Part shown: positions 26,666 to 36,110 of the stretch, piece after piece
Position numbering within the stretch: the stretch's first letter is position 1
How the letters are laid out: the number at the start of each line of letters is the position of its first letter
Assembly: GCF_000178855.1 (NCBI RefSeq)
Contig: NZ_ADVG01000001.1
Location: forward strand, 2,207,481 to 2,271,480
Length of the DNA stretch: 64,000 nt
Reading direction: 5' to 3'
Source: Ktedonobacter racemifer DSM 44963
GTDB lineage: Bacteria > Chloroflexota > Ktedonobacteria > Ktedonobacterales > Ktedonobacteraceae
Notes under the pieces: model-generated
What the model was told of the DNA's origin: nothing
What the model saw: the letters and a program-made list of their open reading frames with translations, nothing else
Database searches by the model: none
Translations under genes and position numbers: made by a program

Positions 26666-27187
26666 GAAATGCGCAGTTAATAGCGTCGGTTTTCGCAATC
26701 CTTTTAAAAGGGTTCGAGAGGTTCAAGGAATTTTTTCCAACGTCGAGGTGGTGGGGGAGGATAAAACTGGACACACTTCACTTTTGGTCAGAGTACAAGA
26801 GAGTCTATCTCACTTGCGTCACTTGCACCTTAGCAATCTGTCTCCCTCTTTACACACCGGGCGCTGGCAAGAACAGTGTTCCATTTCCAGACCACGTGCC
26901 TATCTCAGTTGTCCCATTTCCCTGCTTATCACCCAGTGACCATCCCAATCCTACGCAGGAATGGCTGAGACATTCACACAGAGGGAGGCTTTTTTGAACC
27001 AGTTTTTCTCTCTCGCTTTCGTCGCGCACACGCGACAAAGGCCGCGCACCTGAACAGATGAAGCAGACAACTTCTTCAGGACGCGTTCCTCTACTATAGG
27101 AATTGGTTAAGAGGTCGATTGTTTCTCAGTAAGCAGTATGAGACGTATAGACGTATAACGACAGACGGGAGGCTACGGTTGTTATCC

Positions 27188-27216
27188 TTGACGCTGTATG
27201 TTGGGTGTTGTATGAT
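27188..27216 (+). promoter_or_regulatory. clpC promoter P2
   Basis: TTGACG (27188-27193), 17-base spacer, TATGAT (27211-27216), about 75 bp before the clpC start. No CtsR-type tandem heptamer or CIRCE inverted repeat is visible near it. Confidence 0.72.
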
Positions 27217-27291
27217 GAATCACACGGTTTACCTGAGCGACACAGAGGGCTCGGTTCCACCCTCTGCCACTGAAAGGGGGGTGACAAACAG

Positions 27292-29823
27292 GTGAACGAT
27301 AGAGATAGGTTTGATAAATTCACAGAGCGCGCCAGAAAAGTTCTGAGTCTCGCTCAAGAGGAAGCCCAGCGCTTCCAACACAACTATATCGGTACAGAAC
27401 ATCTTCTACTCGGCCTTGTGCGTGAAGGAGAGGGTGTTGCTGCCAAAGTATTGGCAAATCTCGGTGTCGAACTGAACAAAGTTCGTAGCGCCGTTGAATT
27501 TATTATCGGGCGCGGAGACCGCATCGTGCTCGGCGAGATCGGCCTGACGCCTCGTGCGAAGAAGGTCATCGAGCTGGCTGTCGATGAGGCTCGTCGCCTG
27601 AATCACCATTATATCGGTACAGAACATCTCCTGCTCGGGTTGGTTCGTGAAGGCGAAGGCATTGCCGCAGGCGTTCTGGAGAGCCTGGGTGTCAACCTTG
27701 AAAAGGTCCGCACTCAGACCATTCAGGTGCTTAGTCAATCTAATCCTCCCCATGAACGAGATGCGAAGCATTCGAAAACACCTACCATCGACCAGATGGG
27801 CATTGACCTGACCGCAGCCGCTCGTGCTGGCACGCTCGACCCGGTCATTGGTCGCCACCAGGAAATTGAACGTGTCATCCAGATTCTCTCCCGCCGCAAT
27901 AAAAACAATCCCGCGCTTATTGGTGAACCGGGTGTTGGTAAAACGGCAATCGTGGAAGGGCTGGCCCAACGCCTGGTGTCTGGTGAGGTTCCTGAGACCC
28001 TCGCCAATAAACGCCTGCTGACACTTGATGTTGGCTCGCTGGTCGCTGGTACCAAATATCGAGGTGAGTTTGAGGAACGCCTCAAGAAAATTATTGAGGA
28101 AATTCGCAATAGTCGCGATTGCATCATCTTTATCGACGAGGTGCATACCCTGGTCGGTGCCGGTGCCGCTGAAGGCGCGGTCGATGCTGCCAACATTCTC
28201 AAACCCGCCCTCTCACGCGGTGAGTTACAGTGTATCGGTGCCACCACGCTCGACGAGTATCGCAAGTACATCGAGCGCGACGCCGCACTTCAGCGCCGCT
28301 TCCAGGAAGTTATTATCCGTGAGCCTTCGGTTGAGGAAACCATTGAGATCCTCAAGGGTATCCGCGAACGCTATGAGCAGCATCATCGCCTGATTATCAC
28401 CGATGAGGCCCTCAGAGCCGCAACCGAAATGGCCAGTCGCTATATTACCGACCGCTTTATGCCCGACAAGGCTATCGATCTGATCGACGAGGCAGCCAGC
28501 CGTGTGCGTATGCAAAACTCACTCGCTCCTCTCAATCTTAAAGAAGCCATGAAAGGTCTGGAATCGGTCCTACGCGAGAAAGAAGCCGCTATTCAGCAGC
28601 AAGAGTATGAACTGGCTGCCGAACTGCGCGACCGCGAGGTGAAGCTGCGCGAGCGTATCGCGAAGCTTGAGTCCGGTTGGCAGAAAGAGCGCGGCTCCGA
28701 TAAGCCGACCGTTGGCGAGGAAGAGATCGCTCAGATCGTGTCGATGTGGACCGGAATCCCGGTAATGCGCATCGCACAGGAAGAGTCTCAGCGTTTACTC
28801 CAGATGGAAGAGGCGCTCCACTCCCGCGTTATCGGTCAGAACGAGGCTATCGAGAAGATCTCGCGCGCCGTCCGCCGCGCACGCGCCGGCCTGAAAGATC
28901 CCAAACGTCCGATTGGTTCCTTCATTTTCATGGGTCCCACCGGCGTTGGTAAAACTGAGCTTGCTCGCACGCTTGCCGAGTTCATGTTCGGCAGCGAAGA
29001 GGCCCTGATCAAAATTGACATGTCAGAGTTCATGGAGCGCCATGCCGCGGCTCGCCTGGTTGGTGCCCCTCCTGGATATGTCGGCTATGAAGAGGGCGGT
29101 CAGCTCACCGAGGCCGTGCGTCGTAAGTCCTATAGTGTGATCCTGCTCGACGAGATCGAGAAGGCCCACCCCGATGTCTTCAACATGCTGCTTCAGATCC
29201 TTGAAGATGGTAAGCTGACAGACGCCAAGGGACGCACTGTAGACTTCCGTAACACCGTCATCATCATGACATCGAACGTCGGTGCCTCCTTGCTAAACAA
29301 GGAAGCTTCCATGGGCTTCCGCCAGTCGAAGGACAAGGCGAAGGCCAACCAGGCCGAATACGAGTCCATGAAGGGGAAGGTGCTCGGCGAACTACGCAAT
29401 ACCTTCAAACCTGAGTTCCTGAACCGTATCGACGAGGTCATCGTCTTCCATTCCCTGCGGATGGAGGAGATGTACTCGATCGTCGATCTCCTGCTCAACC
29501 GCGTCCGCACACAGCTGACCGAGCAGCAGGTTGAACTAGTCGTACCGCAGCCCGCGAAGGACTTCTTGATTGAGAAGGGCTTCGATCCGCAGTATGGTGC
29601 TCGCCCGTTGCGCCGCACCATTCAGCGTATGGTCGAAGATCCGCTGGCGGAAGGTCTGCTCCAGGGTAAGTTCCATCCTGGTGACCTGATCGAGGCAAGC
29701 ATTGTGGAGGGCGATCTTGACCTACAAGTTCGCAATCGCATCGAGCAATTGCCGCCTCCCGCAGCTCCCGAGGCCGCGCTCTCGGCTGGTAGCGAAGGTA
29801 ATCCTTCCGGTTCCGAATCCTAG
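27292..29823 (+). CDS. clpC: ATP-dependent Clp protease ATP-binding subunit ClpC
   Basis: A HSP100 unfoldase that feeds ClpP. The 843 residues hold two N-terminal Clp repeats (both with [17 protein letters not shown]), AAA1 with Walker A GEPGVGKT and Walker [11 protein letters not shown], and a UVR-type middle coiled coil ([19 protein letters not shown]). AAA2 follows with [11 protein letters not shown] and the [20 protein letters not shown] segment. GTG 27292 follows AAAGGGGGG. In Firmicutes clpC follows ctsR-mcsA-mcsB; here rpsA precedes it and none of those genes is present. radA follows, as expected. Confidence 0.97.
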   Translation: MNDRDRFDKFTERARKVLSLAQEEAQRFQHNYIGTEHLLLGLVREGEGVAAKVLANLGVELNKVRSAVEFIIGRGDRIVLGEIGLTPRAKKVIELAVDEARRLNHHYIGTEHLLLGLVREGEGIAAGVLESLGVNLEKVRTQTIQVLSQSNPPHERDAKHSKTPTIDQMGIDLTAAARAGTLDPVIGRHQEIERVIQILSRRNKNNPALIGEPGVGKTAIVEGLAQRLVSGEVPETLANKRLLTLDVGSLVAGTKYRGEFEERLKKIIEEIRNSRDCIIFIDEVHTLVGAGAAEGAVDAANILKPALSRGELQCIGATTLDEYRKYIERDAALQRRFQEVIIREPSVEETIEILKGIRERYEQHHRLIITDEALRAATEMASRYITDRFMPDKAIDLIDEAASRVRMQNSLAPLNLKEAMKGLESVLREKEAAIQQQEYELAAELRDREVKLRERIAKLESGWQKERGSDKPTVGEEEIAQIVSMWTGIPVMRIAQEESQRLLQMEEALHSRVIGQNEAIEKISRAVRRARAGLKDPKRPIGSFIFMGPTGVGKTELARTLAEFMFGSEEALIKIDMSEFMERHAAARLVGAPPGYVGYEEGGQLTEAVRRKSYSVILLDEIEKAHPDVFNMLLQILEDGKLTDAKGRTVDFRNTVIIMTSNVGASLLNKEASMGFRQSKDKAKANQAEYESMKGKVLGELRNTFKPEFLNRIDEVIVFHSLRMEEMYSIVDLLLNRVRTQLTEQQVELVVPQPAKDFLIEKGFDPQYGARPLRRTIQRMVEDPLAEGLLQGKFHPGDLIEASIVEGDLDLQVRNRIEQLPPPAAPEAALSAGSEGNPSGSES

Positions 29824-29834
29824 GAGACAAGTCC

Positions 29835-29870
29835 GTGGGGCATGCTACAACATGCCCCACATTTCTTCTT
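29835..29870 (+). terminator. clpC terminator
   Basis: GTGGGGCATG (29835-29844) pairs with CATGCCCCAC (29851-29860) around CTACAA, followed by ATTTCTTCTT. It lies 11 bp behind the clpC stop. It also marks the longer radA start at 29835 as false. Confidence 0.8.
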
Positions 29871-29984
29871 GTCGACGTAAGACTTGTTCCGCTTGCTTTT
29901 CGCGAACTGGACAGATCTTTCTGCCTGACGATTTTTCAGGCAGCCCTTGTATTTTCTCTCGCCTATAACATTCAAAGCGTTAAT

Positions 29985-31406
29985 ATGGCAAAAGTACGCA
30001 CAAAATACGTCTGTCAGCAATGTGGTGGTGAACAGAATAAGTGGATGGGGAAATGCCCCGATTGTGGTGCATGGAATACGCTGGAAGAGGTCGCAGAGAC
30101 CTCACCGAGCCAGAACGCGACCCAACAACGTCGCCAGGCTCTCCTCACGCATGCCCCACTCACCCAAGGCACCAACGTGCCAGTTGTCCTTCCCGAGATC
30201 CAACCCCTTAGTCAGCCCCGCATCTCCGTGGGCTATCCAGAAATGGATCGCGTGCTAGGGAGTGGTCTCGTTCCAGGCTCTGTCATTCTCATTGGTGGCG
30301 AACCTGGTATCGGTAAATCAACACTTTTACTCCAGGTCTCAGGCGCGATTGCTCAACAGGTCGGGCCAGTTCTCTATGTCTCGGGCGAAGAATCGGTCGA
30401 ACAGGTGAAGATGCGCGCGGAACGCCTGGAGATCGCGGGTGAGCGCCTCTACCTCCTGGCTTCCATTGAGCTGGACACGATTACAGAGGCTGTGCATCGC
30501 CTCAAACCATCACTATTGATTGTCGATTCGATCCAGACACTGATTGCTAGCCATCTCACCGCCGCCCCTGGTAGCATTAGCCAGGTGCGCGAATGTACCT
30601 TGCAGCTCATGCAGCTTGCCAAGAGCAGCCATGTCCCCGTTTTCATCATTGGGCACGTAACAAAAGAAGGGACCGTTGCTGGCCCCAAGGCGCTTGAACA
30701 CATCGCGGATGCCGTGCTCTACCTGGAGGGCGAGCGCTATCACTCCTATCGCTTGCTGCGTGGTGTAAAAAACCGCTTTGGCGCAACCCACGAGGTTGGC
30801 GTCTTCGAGATGCAGGGCGAGGGCATGGTAGAGGTTTCCAATCCCTCGGCCGTCTTCCTGGCTGATCGCGACGCGGATGCCACTGGCTCGGCTATTGTGG
30901 TGAGCATGGAGGGAACACGCCCGCTGCTCGTTGAGGTACAGGCCCTGGTTACTCCCAGCAATTTCGGCAATGCCCGCTGCACTACCAATGGCATCGATCA
31001 TAATCGCCTCCTGATGCTCCTGGCTGTCCTGACCAAACGCGTCGGGCTGGCGGTCGGTAGCCATGATGTTTATGCCAACGTCATCGGCGGTTTTAACCTG
31101 GAGGAACCTTCCATCGATCTAGGTGTGGCCGCGGCCATTGCGTCGAGTTATCGCGAGAAGAATGTCCCCTCCGATATGGTTCTGATCGGCGAGGTCGGAC
31201 TCTCAGGAGAATTACGAGCCGTGAGCCGCCTGGCGATGCGCGTCCGCGAGGCAGCCAAACTTGGCTTTAAACGCTGTATCGTTCCCAGCGCAGTCGGCAA
31301 AGGCGCACGCGTCCGCGCCGAACTAGAAGAGGCAGGACTACCTGGTGGCTTTCAAGTGCTTACTGCAAGTAGTCTTGCGGTAGCGTTGGAGATTGCACTA
31401 CACTAG
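29985..31406 (+). CDS. radA: DNA repair protein RadA
   Basis: RadA is a RecA-like branch-migration helicase for recombination intermediates. From ATG 29985 it has 473 residues. The zinc finger CQQCGG...CPDCG lies at residues about 10-27, Walker A is GGEPGIGKST, and the RadA signature KNRFGATHEVGVFEM is present. The C-terminal Lon-like domain shows DVYANVIGGFNLEEPSIDLG and IGEVGLSGELR. The family starts near MAKVRTKYVCQQCG, which decides the start even though the ribosome-binding site is weak. It follows clpC, as in Bacillus and Actinobacteria, but disA does not follow it. Confidence 0.96.
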   Translation: MAKVRTKYVCQQCGGEQNKWMGKCPDCGAWNTLEEVAETSPSQNATQQRRQALLTHAPLTQGTNVPVVLPEIQPLSQPRISVGYPEMDRVLGSGLVPGSVILIGGEPGIGKSTLLLQVSGAIAQQVGPVLYVSGEESVEQVKMRAERLEIAGERLYLLASIELDTITEAVHRLKPSLLIVDSIQTLIASHLTAAPGSISQVRECTLQLMQLAKSSHVPVFIIGHVTKEGTVAGPKALEHIADAVLYLEGERYHSYRLLRGVKNRFGATHEVGVFEMQGEGMVEVSNPSAVFLADRDADATGSAIVVSMEGTRPLLVEVQALVTPSNFGNARCTTNGIDHNRLLMLLAVLTKRVGLAVGSHDVYANVIGGFNLEEPSIDLGVAAAIASSYREKNVPSDMVLIGEVGLSGELRAVSRLAMRVREAAKLGFKRCIVPSAVGKGARVRAELEEAGLPGGFQVLTASSLAVALEIALH

Positions 31407-31509
31407 TAATAGAGCAATCACATGATCTCTCTATTACGCATGCAAGTCTTCTACGCGTCTTGCTGTGTCACTATTCTCAACGGGAGAAAGGCAAGTCTTC
31501 GTATGGTTG

Positions 31510-31538
31510 TTGATACCTGTACAGAAAACATGTATACT
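31510..31538 (+). promoter_or_regulatory. Promoter of the PIN/TRAM gene
   Basis: TTGATA (31510-31515), 17 bases, TATACT (31533-31538). It implies a leader of about 205 bases in the 346-bp gap behind radA. I see no other element in that gap. Confidence 0.65.
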
Positions 31539-31752
31539 GCGTAATCAATACGTTGTTTTCGTTGCGCAATAGGCATTTTTCTGCTAGCTTGTAAACATGC
31601 ACTCGTGTGTCGCAGGAATAGGCAACATTTTTCGCACTTATTCTTTCTTGTTTTTATCACCGCCGTTACCTGCACAGGCACGCAAAACACTGCCATTTGA
31701 GCGCATACTTACTTTATGCACTTTACCGTGCACTGCGACGGAGGATGCAGGG

Positions 31753-32928
31753 ATGTTCGTTAACACTTTATCACGCATTATTGGCTGCCTCGTAGCAATC
31801 GGGGCAGTAGTCAGTTACTACGTCTACCAGCTCACGCATGTGCCACCACGCACACTTATTGGCTGGCAATGGATCGCTGTCATCGCTGTCATCGTCGGTA
31901 TTATCGCCTTTATTCTCACTCCCTACTTGACAGTGATCCCCTACGTGTGGATGCGCGACAAGATCCGCAAAACCGCCGCCAGCGACCTAGTAGCTGCCTC
32001 CATCGGCCTGACGGTTGGCCTGATCATCTCGGCCCTGCTGGCAATTCCACTCACCAGCCTGCCTGAGCCTGTGGGACATATCCTGCCCTTCGTGGGAGCT
32101 GTCCTCTTCGGCTACCTGGGCGTGGCGATTGCTGTCATGCGCAAGAGCGACATCGCCAGCCTCGTCCAAAGCTCTCTGCTCCGCCGGCGTGAGCGCGACG
32201 AAGAACGCGAGAGTGAGCGCGAGAGCAAGCGCAAAGATCGCGATAAGGACCGCGGCCTCCAGATAGGGGTGCAGTCTCCCATCCTGCTCGACACCAGCAC
32301 GATCATCGATGGTCGTATCGCCGACATTGGCCAGACCGGCTTCATCAGCGGCACCCTGACGGTTCCGCGCTTTGTGCTCAATGAACTCCAGCGCATCGCC
32401 GACTCCGCCGATACCATGCGCCGCAATCGCGGACGTCGTGGTCTGGAGATTCTCAACCGCTTGCAGAAAGATGCGACCGTGCCAATTGAGATCGTTGATA
32501 CAGATATCGAGGGCATAGCCGATGTAGATGGCAAGCTGGTCAAGATGGCCAAAGAACTTCACTGCCCCATCATCACCAATGACTTTAACCTCAACCGCGT
32601 AGCGGAACTACAGGGGATTAAAGTCCTTAATATCAATGAGCTGGCGAATGCCATTAAACCTGTGCTCTTGCCAGGAGAAGACATTCACATTAAAATTATG
32701 CAGGATGGCAAAGAGCTTGGGCAGGGTGTTGGCTATCTCGATGACGGCACCATGATTGTGGTTGAGAACGGTCGCTCATATATGAACATGACCATTGAGG
32801 TAACTGTTACTCGCGTTCTGCAAACGGTGGCGGGACGCATGATCTTCGCTCACCCCAAGCCACAGCCTCAGAGTGGAGCCACCACGACATCCATTCAGTC
32901 GCCAACCAAACAACGACAAATGCAATAA
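31753..32928 (+). CDS. Membrane PIN/TRAM-domain protein (YacL family)
   Basis: Four hydrophobic helices fill residues about 5-135. They are followed by an Arg/Glu/Lys-rich cytoplasmic linker (RRERDEERESERESKRKDRD). A PIN nuclease-fold domain from about 175 has PILLDTSTIIDGRIADI, LTVPRFVLNELQ and CPIITNDFNLNRVAEL, where conserved aspartates would bind metal. A C-terminal TRAM-like domain follows (about 310-370). From ATG 31753 (GGAGGATGCAGGG upstream) it has 391 residues. YacL sits between disA and ispD in Bacillus; here between radA and ispD. RNA or tRNA cleavage is a family guess. Confidence 0.9.
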   Translation: MFVNTLSRIIGCLVAIGAVVSYYVYQLTHVPPRTLIGWQWIAVIAVIVGIIAFILTPYLTVIPYVWMRDKIRKTAASDLVAASIGLTVGLIISALLAIPLTSLPEPVGHILPFVGAVLFGYLGVAIAVMRKSDIASLVQSSLLRRRERDEERESERESKRKDRDKDRGLQIGVQSPILLDTSTIIDGRIADIGQTGFISGTLTVPRFVLNELQRIADSADTMRRNRGRRGLEILNRLQKDATVPIEIVDTDIEGIADVDGKLVKMAKELHCPIITNDFNLNRVAELQGIKVLNINELANAIKPVLLPGEDIHIKIMQDGKELGQGVGYLDDGTMIVVENGRSYMNMTIEVTVTRVLQTVAGRMIFAHPKPQPQSGATTTSIQSPTKQRQMQ

Positions 32929-32980
32929 GGCGTGCGCCTTCAGCGCAAGGCACACCTCCACAAGACTGAAAAACCTGGTC

Positions 32981-33008
32981 GGCACCCCTCTGCGGGTGCC
33001 TTCTTTTT
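32981..33008 (+). terminator. Rho-independent terminator behind the PIN/TRAM gene
   Basis: GGCACCC (32981-32987) pairs with GGGTGCC (32994-33000), followed by TTCTTTTT. This is the most classical intrinsic terminator in the window. Confidence 0.9.
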
Positions 33009-33119
33009 GACCCGTTGAGCACCTATCATCTCGTCTCATTCCAGGTGGTAGGAAACACGGGGAGACGCTAGCACACGCTCACTACGGAGAAAGGCCGAGG
33101 AATAGCTCCTCATAGCACT

Positions 33120-33815
33120 ATGCAAGAAACGTCAGCCGCCGTTATTGTGGCCGCGGGTTCCAGCCGGCGCATGCAGGGCCAAGATAAGCTCTGGCTCTCG
33201 CTTGCGGGCCGCGTGACCCTGGCTCATACCATCGATACCTTCCAGGCTTCGCCTCTCATAGATACCATTGTGATTGTGACCAACACGGAGCGCCTTGCCG
33301 ATGTCCGCAACCTCTGCCAGCACGAGCAGTGGCAAAAAGTCATCGCGGTCGTTCCCGGTGGCGCACGTCGCCAGGACTCTGTTCGGTATGGACTCGACGA
33401 GCTGGCGCGACAGGTCCCCACCTGCCGCTGGGTCATGATCCATGATGCCGCGCGCCCCTTTGTAACCCAGGACATCCTGGCCGCGGGTCTCCAGGCCGCA
33501 CAAGAGCATCAAGCAGCCATTGCCGCCGTTCCAGTGAAAGATACTATCAAACAGGTACGCGAGGGCATCATTACTGAGACGCCTGACCGCGCACTCTTGT
33601 GGGCTGTGCAGACTCCCCAGGTCTTTGCCTTCCCCCTCATTCACCAGGCCCATCATATGCCGCTCGCACAGGAGGATATGACGGATGATGCGACCCTGCT
33701 TGAACGCCTGGGGCATGCCGTGGCCGTCTTTCCTGGCTCGTACACCAACATCAAGATTACCACCCAGGAGGATCTCCTCTTTGCGGAAGTATTTATTAAA
33801 GGACAAACACAATGA
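33120..33815 (+). CDS. ispD: 2-C-methyl-D-erythritol 4-phosphate cytidylyltransferase
   Basis: Third step of the MEP isoprenoid pathway: CTP plus MEP gives CDP-ME. The 231 residues begin with SAAVIVAAGSSRRMQGQDKL, the nucleotidyltransferase loop; the usual PKQ is changed to DKL but the lysine is kept. HDAARPFVTQDIL, AAVPVKDTIKQV and DDATLLERLGHAVAVFPGS follow. It overlaps ispF by ATGA at 33812, so the two are translated together. ispE of the same pathway lies 7 kb downstream. Confidence 0.94.
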   Translation: MQETSAAVIVAAGSSRRMQGQDKLWLSLAGRVTLAHTIDTFQASPLIDTIVIVTNTERLADVRNLCQHEQWQKVIAVVPGGARRQDSVRYGLDELARQVPTCRWVMIHDAARPFVTQDILAAGLQAAQEHQAAIAAVPVKDTIKQVREGIITETPDRALLWAVQTPQVFAFPLIHQAHHMPLAQEDMTDDATLLERLGHAVAVFPGSYTNIKITTQEDLLFAEVFIKGQTQ

Positions 33816-34288
33816 CAATGCGTATTGGTACTGGCTATGATGTACACGCCTTCGCGCCCGACCGCCCCCTCATTCTAGGTGGCGTCCAGATTCCTTATGA
33901 GTATGGCCTGGCCGGCCATTCAGACGCGGACGCCGTTCTGCACAGCGTGGTCAACGCGCTAATGGGAGCCGCGGCACTCGGCGATATTGGGCAACACTTC
34001 CCCTCCGAAGATCCTCGCTGGAAGGATCAACCCAGCACCGTTTTTCTGGAGTATACCCGTGACCTGCTGGAGCAGCATCAGTGGAAAATCAGCAACATTG
34101 ATGTGATGATTATTGCCCAGCGCCCAAAGCTCGCGGGGCACTCCCTGGCCATGCGTGAACACATCGCCAAACACCTGCGCCTGGATATTGACCAGGTCAG
34201 TGTGAAAGCCGCCACCACCGATGGTCTGGGCTTTGTCGGACGACGCGAAGGCATCGCCTGCCAGGCCGTGGCGCTTCTAGAACGCTAA
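33812..34288 (+). CDS. ispF: 2-C-methyl-D-erythritol 2,4-cyclodiphosphate synthase
   Basis: Cyclises CDP-ME 2-phosphate to MEcPP with loss of CMP. The 158 residues are the family length. The zinc ligands lie in GTGYDVHAF (Asp and His near residues 9 and 11) and GLAGHSDADAVLHSV; DIGQHFPSED and KAATTDGLGFVGRREGIA complete the pattern. It overlaps the ispD end by 4 bases and has no separate promoter. Confidence 0.96.
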   Translation: MTMRIGTGYDVHAFAPDRPLILGGVQIPYEYGLAGHSDADAVLHSVVNALMGAAALGDIGQHFPSEDPRWKDQPSTVFLEYTRDLLEQHQWKISNIDVMIIAQRPKLAGHSLAMREHIAKHLRLDIDQVSVKAATTDGLGFVGRREGIACQAVALLER

Positions 34289-34369
34289 CCATAGGCAACA
34301 TTCCAGGATAGTACCGCGCTATACAATAGACACATAGAAACATGTTTTGTAAGGAGTGGTAGATTATCC

Positions 34370-35035
34370 ATGGCAGAATTTACCGGACGTGTCCTGGTGC
34401 TGGGGGCCAACGGCGAGACAGGGCGCCAGGTGGTGGCCTCCCTCCAGGCAAAACATATTCCCGTCCGCGCTGTCGTTCGTAGCGCACAAAAAGCGGCGGG
34501 GCTGGACTCATCCAATACAGAAATTGTGATCAGCGAACACCTTGACAAGGAGACGCTGGAGGATGCGATGCAGGGGGTCAGCGCGGTTATTAGCACCATT
34601 GGCACCCGCTCGATGAGCGACCTGGAGCTTATCGGGGAGAGCGAATACACCTCTGTTATGCATCTTATCGCGGCAGCGAAAGCAACGGGTATCCAGCAAG
34701 TAGTGCTTTGCTCTTCCATGAGCACCAACAAGCCCGAACGCATCCCTCCCCTGACCCGGGTTCTCCGCGCCAAATATAAGGCCGAGCAGGCTTTAATCGC
34801 GAGCGGTCTGACCTATACCATTGTCCACCCGGGAGGCCTGAACAACGAACCAGGCGGCGAGGATATCTTTGTGGCTCCCCATCCCCTGCCAACCGATGGT
34901 ATGATTTCGCGCCAGGACGCCGCAGAAGTCCTAGTACAGGCCCTTCTGCAACCAGAGGCACGCAACAAGAGCGTAGACGTCATTAGCCTCTCAGGGCAGG
35001 GACCCGCCACTCGCCTAGGCCTCTTTCGCGTCTAG
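34370..35035 (+). CDS. NAD(P)-binding SDR-type oxidoreductase or epimerase
   Basis: A Rossmann-fold protein of 221 residues with the N-terminal glycine-rich loop VLVLGANGETGRQVVASL (residues about 8-25). An acidic residue after strand 2 is replaced by VRAVVRS, so NADP rather than NAD is likely. GVSAVISTIGT, VVLCSSMSTNKPE and YTIVHPGGLNNEPGG follow. This is the SDR_a5/NmrA-like type seen in isomerases and quinone reductases. The substrate cannot be told. It is a single gene with a bidirectional terminator behind it. Confidence 0.85.
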   Translation: MAEFTGRVLVLGANGETGRQVVASLQAKHIPVRAVVRSAQKAAGLDSSNTEIVISEHLDKETLEDAMQGVSAVISTIGTRSMSDLELIGESEYTSVMHLIAAAKATGIQQVVLCSSMSTNKPERIPPLTRVLRAKYKAEQALIASGLTYTIVHPGGLNNEPGGEDIFVAPHPLPTDGMISRQDAAEVLVQALLQPEARNKSVDVISLSGQGPATRLGLFRV

Positions 35036-35045
35036 CCAGAGAAAA

Positions 35046-35078
35046 AAGCAGGCAATAGCACCTGCTTGCCTGCTTTCT
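35046..35078. terminator. Bidirectional terminator
   Basis: AAGCAGGCAA (35046-35055) pairs with TTGCCTGCTT (35066-35075). A-rich sequence lies on the left and TTTCTTACTTC on the right, between two convergent genes. Confidence 0.8.
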
Positions 35079-35093
35079 TACTTCAAATTCTGC

Positions 35094-35444
35094 CTACTTT
35101 TTGAGGGCCTTAAAAAGTTCTTCAGTTTTGGCGGCCATAATAAAGTCATTGCGATGCAGGCCGCGAATGGCATGCGTCCACCACGCCACATCCACCAGGC
35201 CCCACTGGAGCGTAATGGCGGGGTGATGCCCCTCTTGCTCTGCCAGGGTCCCTATCTTGTTTGTCAATTCCAGGGCGGTGGCAAAATCTTTGACCTTATA
35301 CCGGCGCTCCAGGTGCAACACGCCCTCATGCTCAACAGTCTTCCAGCCGGGAATTTCAGCGATATAGCTGTTGATCTCTTCGGCTGTGGCCCGAGGTGAC
35401 TCAGCACGGCACGCCTCACATTTCATAGAAGCCAGTTCTGCCAT
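35094..35444 (-). CDS. Pterin-4a-carbinolamine dehydratase-like protein
   Basis: A 116-residue protein of the PCD/DCoH family. The core has EIPGWKTVEHEGVLHLERRY, FATALELTNKIGTLAEQEGH, HHPAITLQWGLVDVAWWTH and GLHRNDFIMAAK; the adjacent histidines and the later His are the catalytic set. An N-terminal extension with CEAC is unusual. I start at ATG 35444, because GGAAAGGG lies nine bases before it; the ATG at 35453 is too close. In bacteria without aromatic hydroxylases such proteins often have molybdopterin-linked or unknown roles. It is followed by the tatA-like gene on the same strand. Confidence 0.85.
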   Translation of the reverse strand: MAELASMKCEACRAESPRATAEEINSYIAEIPGWKTVEHEGVLHLERRYKVKDFATALELTNKIGTLAEQEGHHPAITLQWGLVDVAWWTHAIRGLHRNDFIMAAKTEELFKALKK

Positions 35445-35477
35445 CACAACCATCCCTTTCCTGTCCCGGAAACGTCG

Positions 35478-35726
35478 CTATTCAGCTTTTTTCTCTTCAA
35501 GCAACAATTTCTGCACGGCCTTGCCAGGGTTGGAGACCGCATTCACCTGGTCTTTCAGTTTTGAAAAGTCCTCGACCGGTACTTCAGCCATAAACTTATC
35601 TTTGGCCTGCTTGGCCTGTCCCATGGTTTTACCAGCACCATGCATAAACGAAGAGAGGGTCTTTGGGCCAAAGATAGCCAGCACCACCACGGCCAGAACC
35701 GCAAGCTCTAAGGGATGAAAACCCAT
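35478..35726 (-). CDS. TatA/MttA-like twin-arginine translocase component
   Basis: 82 residues: one N-terminal helix (HPLELAVLAVVVLAIFGPKT) followed by an amphipathic stretch and a charged tail, with the FGP hinge typical of TatA (LxxFGPKxL). TatA oligomers help folded proteins cross the membrane. ATG 35726 has AAAGGAG upstream; the longer open frame to 35813 adds residues unlike TatA. No tatC is in the window. It lies upstream of and close to the pterin dehydratase gene, so they may share a transcript. Confidence 0.88.
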   Translation of the reverse strand: MGFHPLELAVLAVVVLAIFGPKTLSSFMHGAGKTMGQAKQAKDKFMAEVPVEDFSKLKDQVNAVSNPGKAVQKLLLEEKKAE

Positions 35727-35893
35727 TTTCAGACTCCTTTGTCGAGCGTCATGGGTCAGTTTATGTACCCAGGTCTCGCTCTCAATGATCCTTCCATTTC
35801 CATATTCTACCATATTGTTTGCATCTCACCATGCAAAAAATACTACCCCAAATTGATAGAGACACGCGTTCTCTTTTCACAGAGGGCTTATCC

Positions 35894-35965
35894 CTACCCA
35901 GCACTTCCCCATACCCCCTACACTGGGTAGGCCAACCGGTTCTCCCCCATGACGCCGGTTGGCCT
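35894..35965. repeat. Two overlapping hairpins between divergent genes
   Basis: CTACCCAG/CTGGGTAG (35894-35901 with 35923-35930) overlaps by two bases an 11-bp perfect stem AGGCCAACCGG/CCGGTTGGCCT (35929-35939 with 35955-35965), so only one can form at a time. They lie between tatA and a plus-strand gene that face away from each other, so they are not terminators for either. The two stems could act as alternative structures or as protein sites. The rest of the 384-bp gap shows nothing more. Confidence 0.6.
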
Positions 35966-36110
35966 CTCTTTCGCGACCCAGGCTATCTGGATCACGCAAG
36001 ATTACCAATTTGGCCTATCGCGCCAGAAATCATATGTCATCTTCACTAAAGCATGGTATGATAAGAAAACAGATTAGTCAGCAAGACACAAGAAAGAGCA
36101 TACACGCCAC

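Noticed and set aside
26690..27291. CIRCE or CtsR operator before clpC
   Set aside because: No TTAGCACTC-type inverted repeat and no tandem heptamer seen; only a short palindrome at 26700.
29835..29984. Longer radA start at 29835
   Set aside because: It begins inside the clpC terminator hairpin; RadA homologues begin at the zinc-finger segment from 29985.
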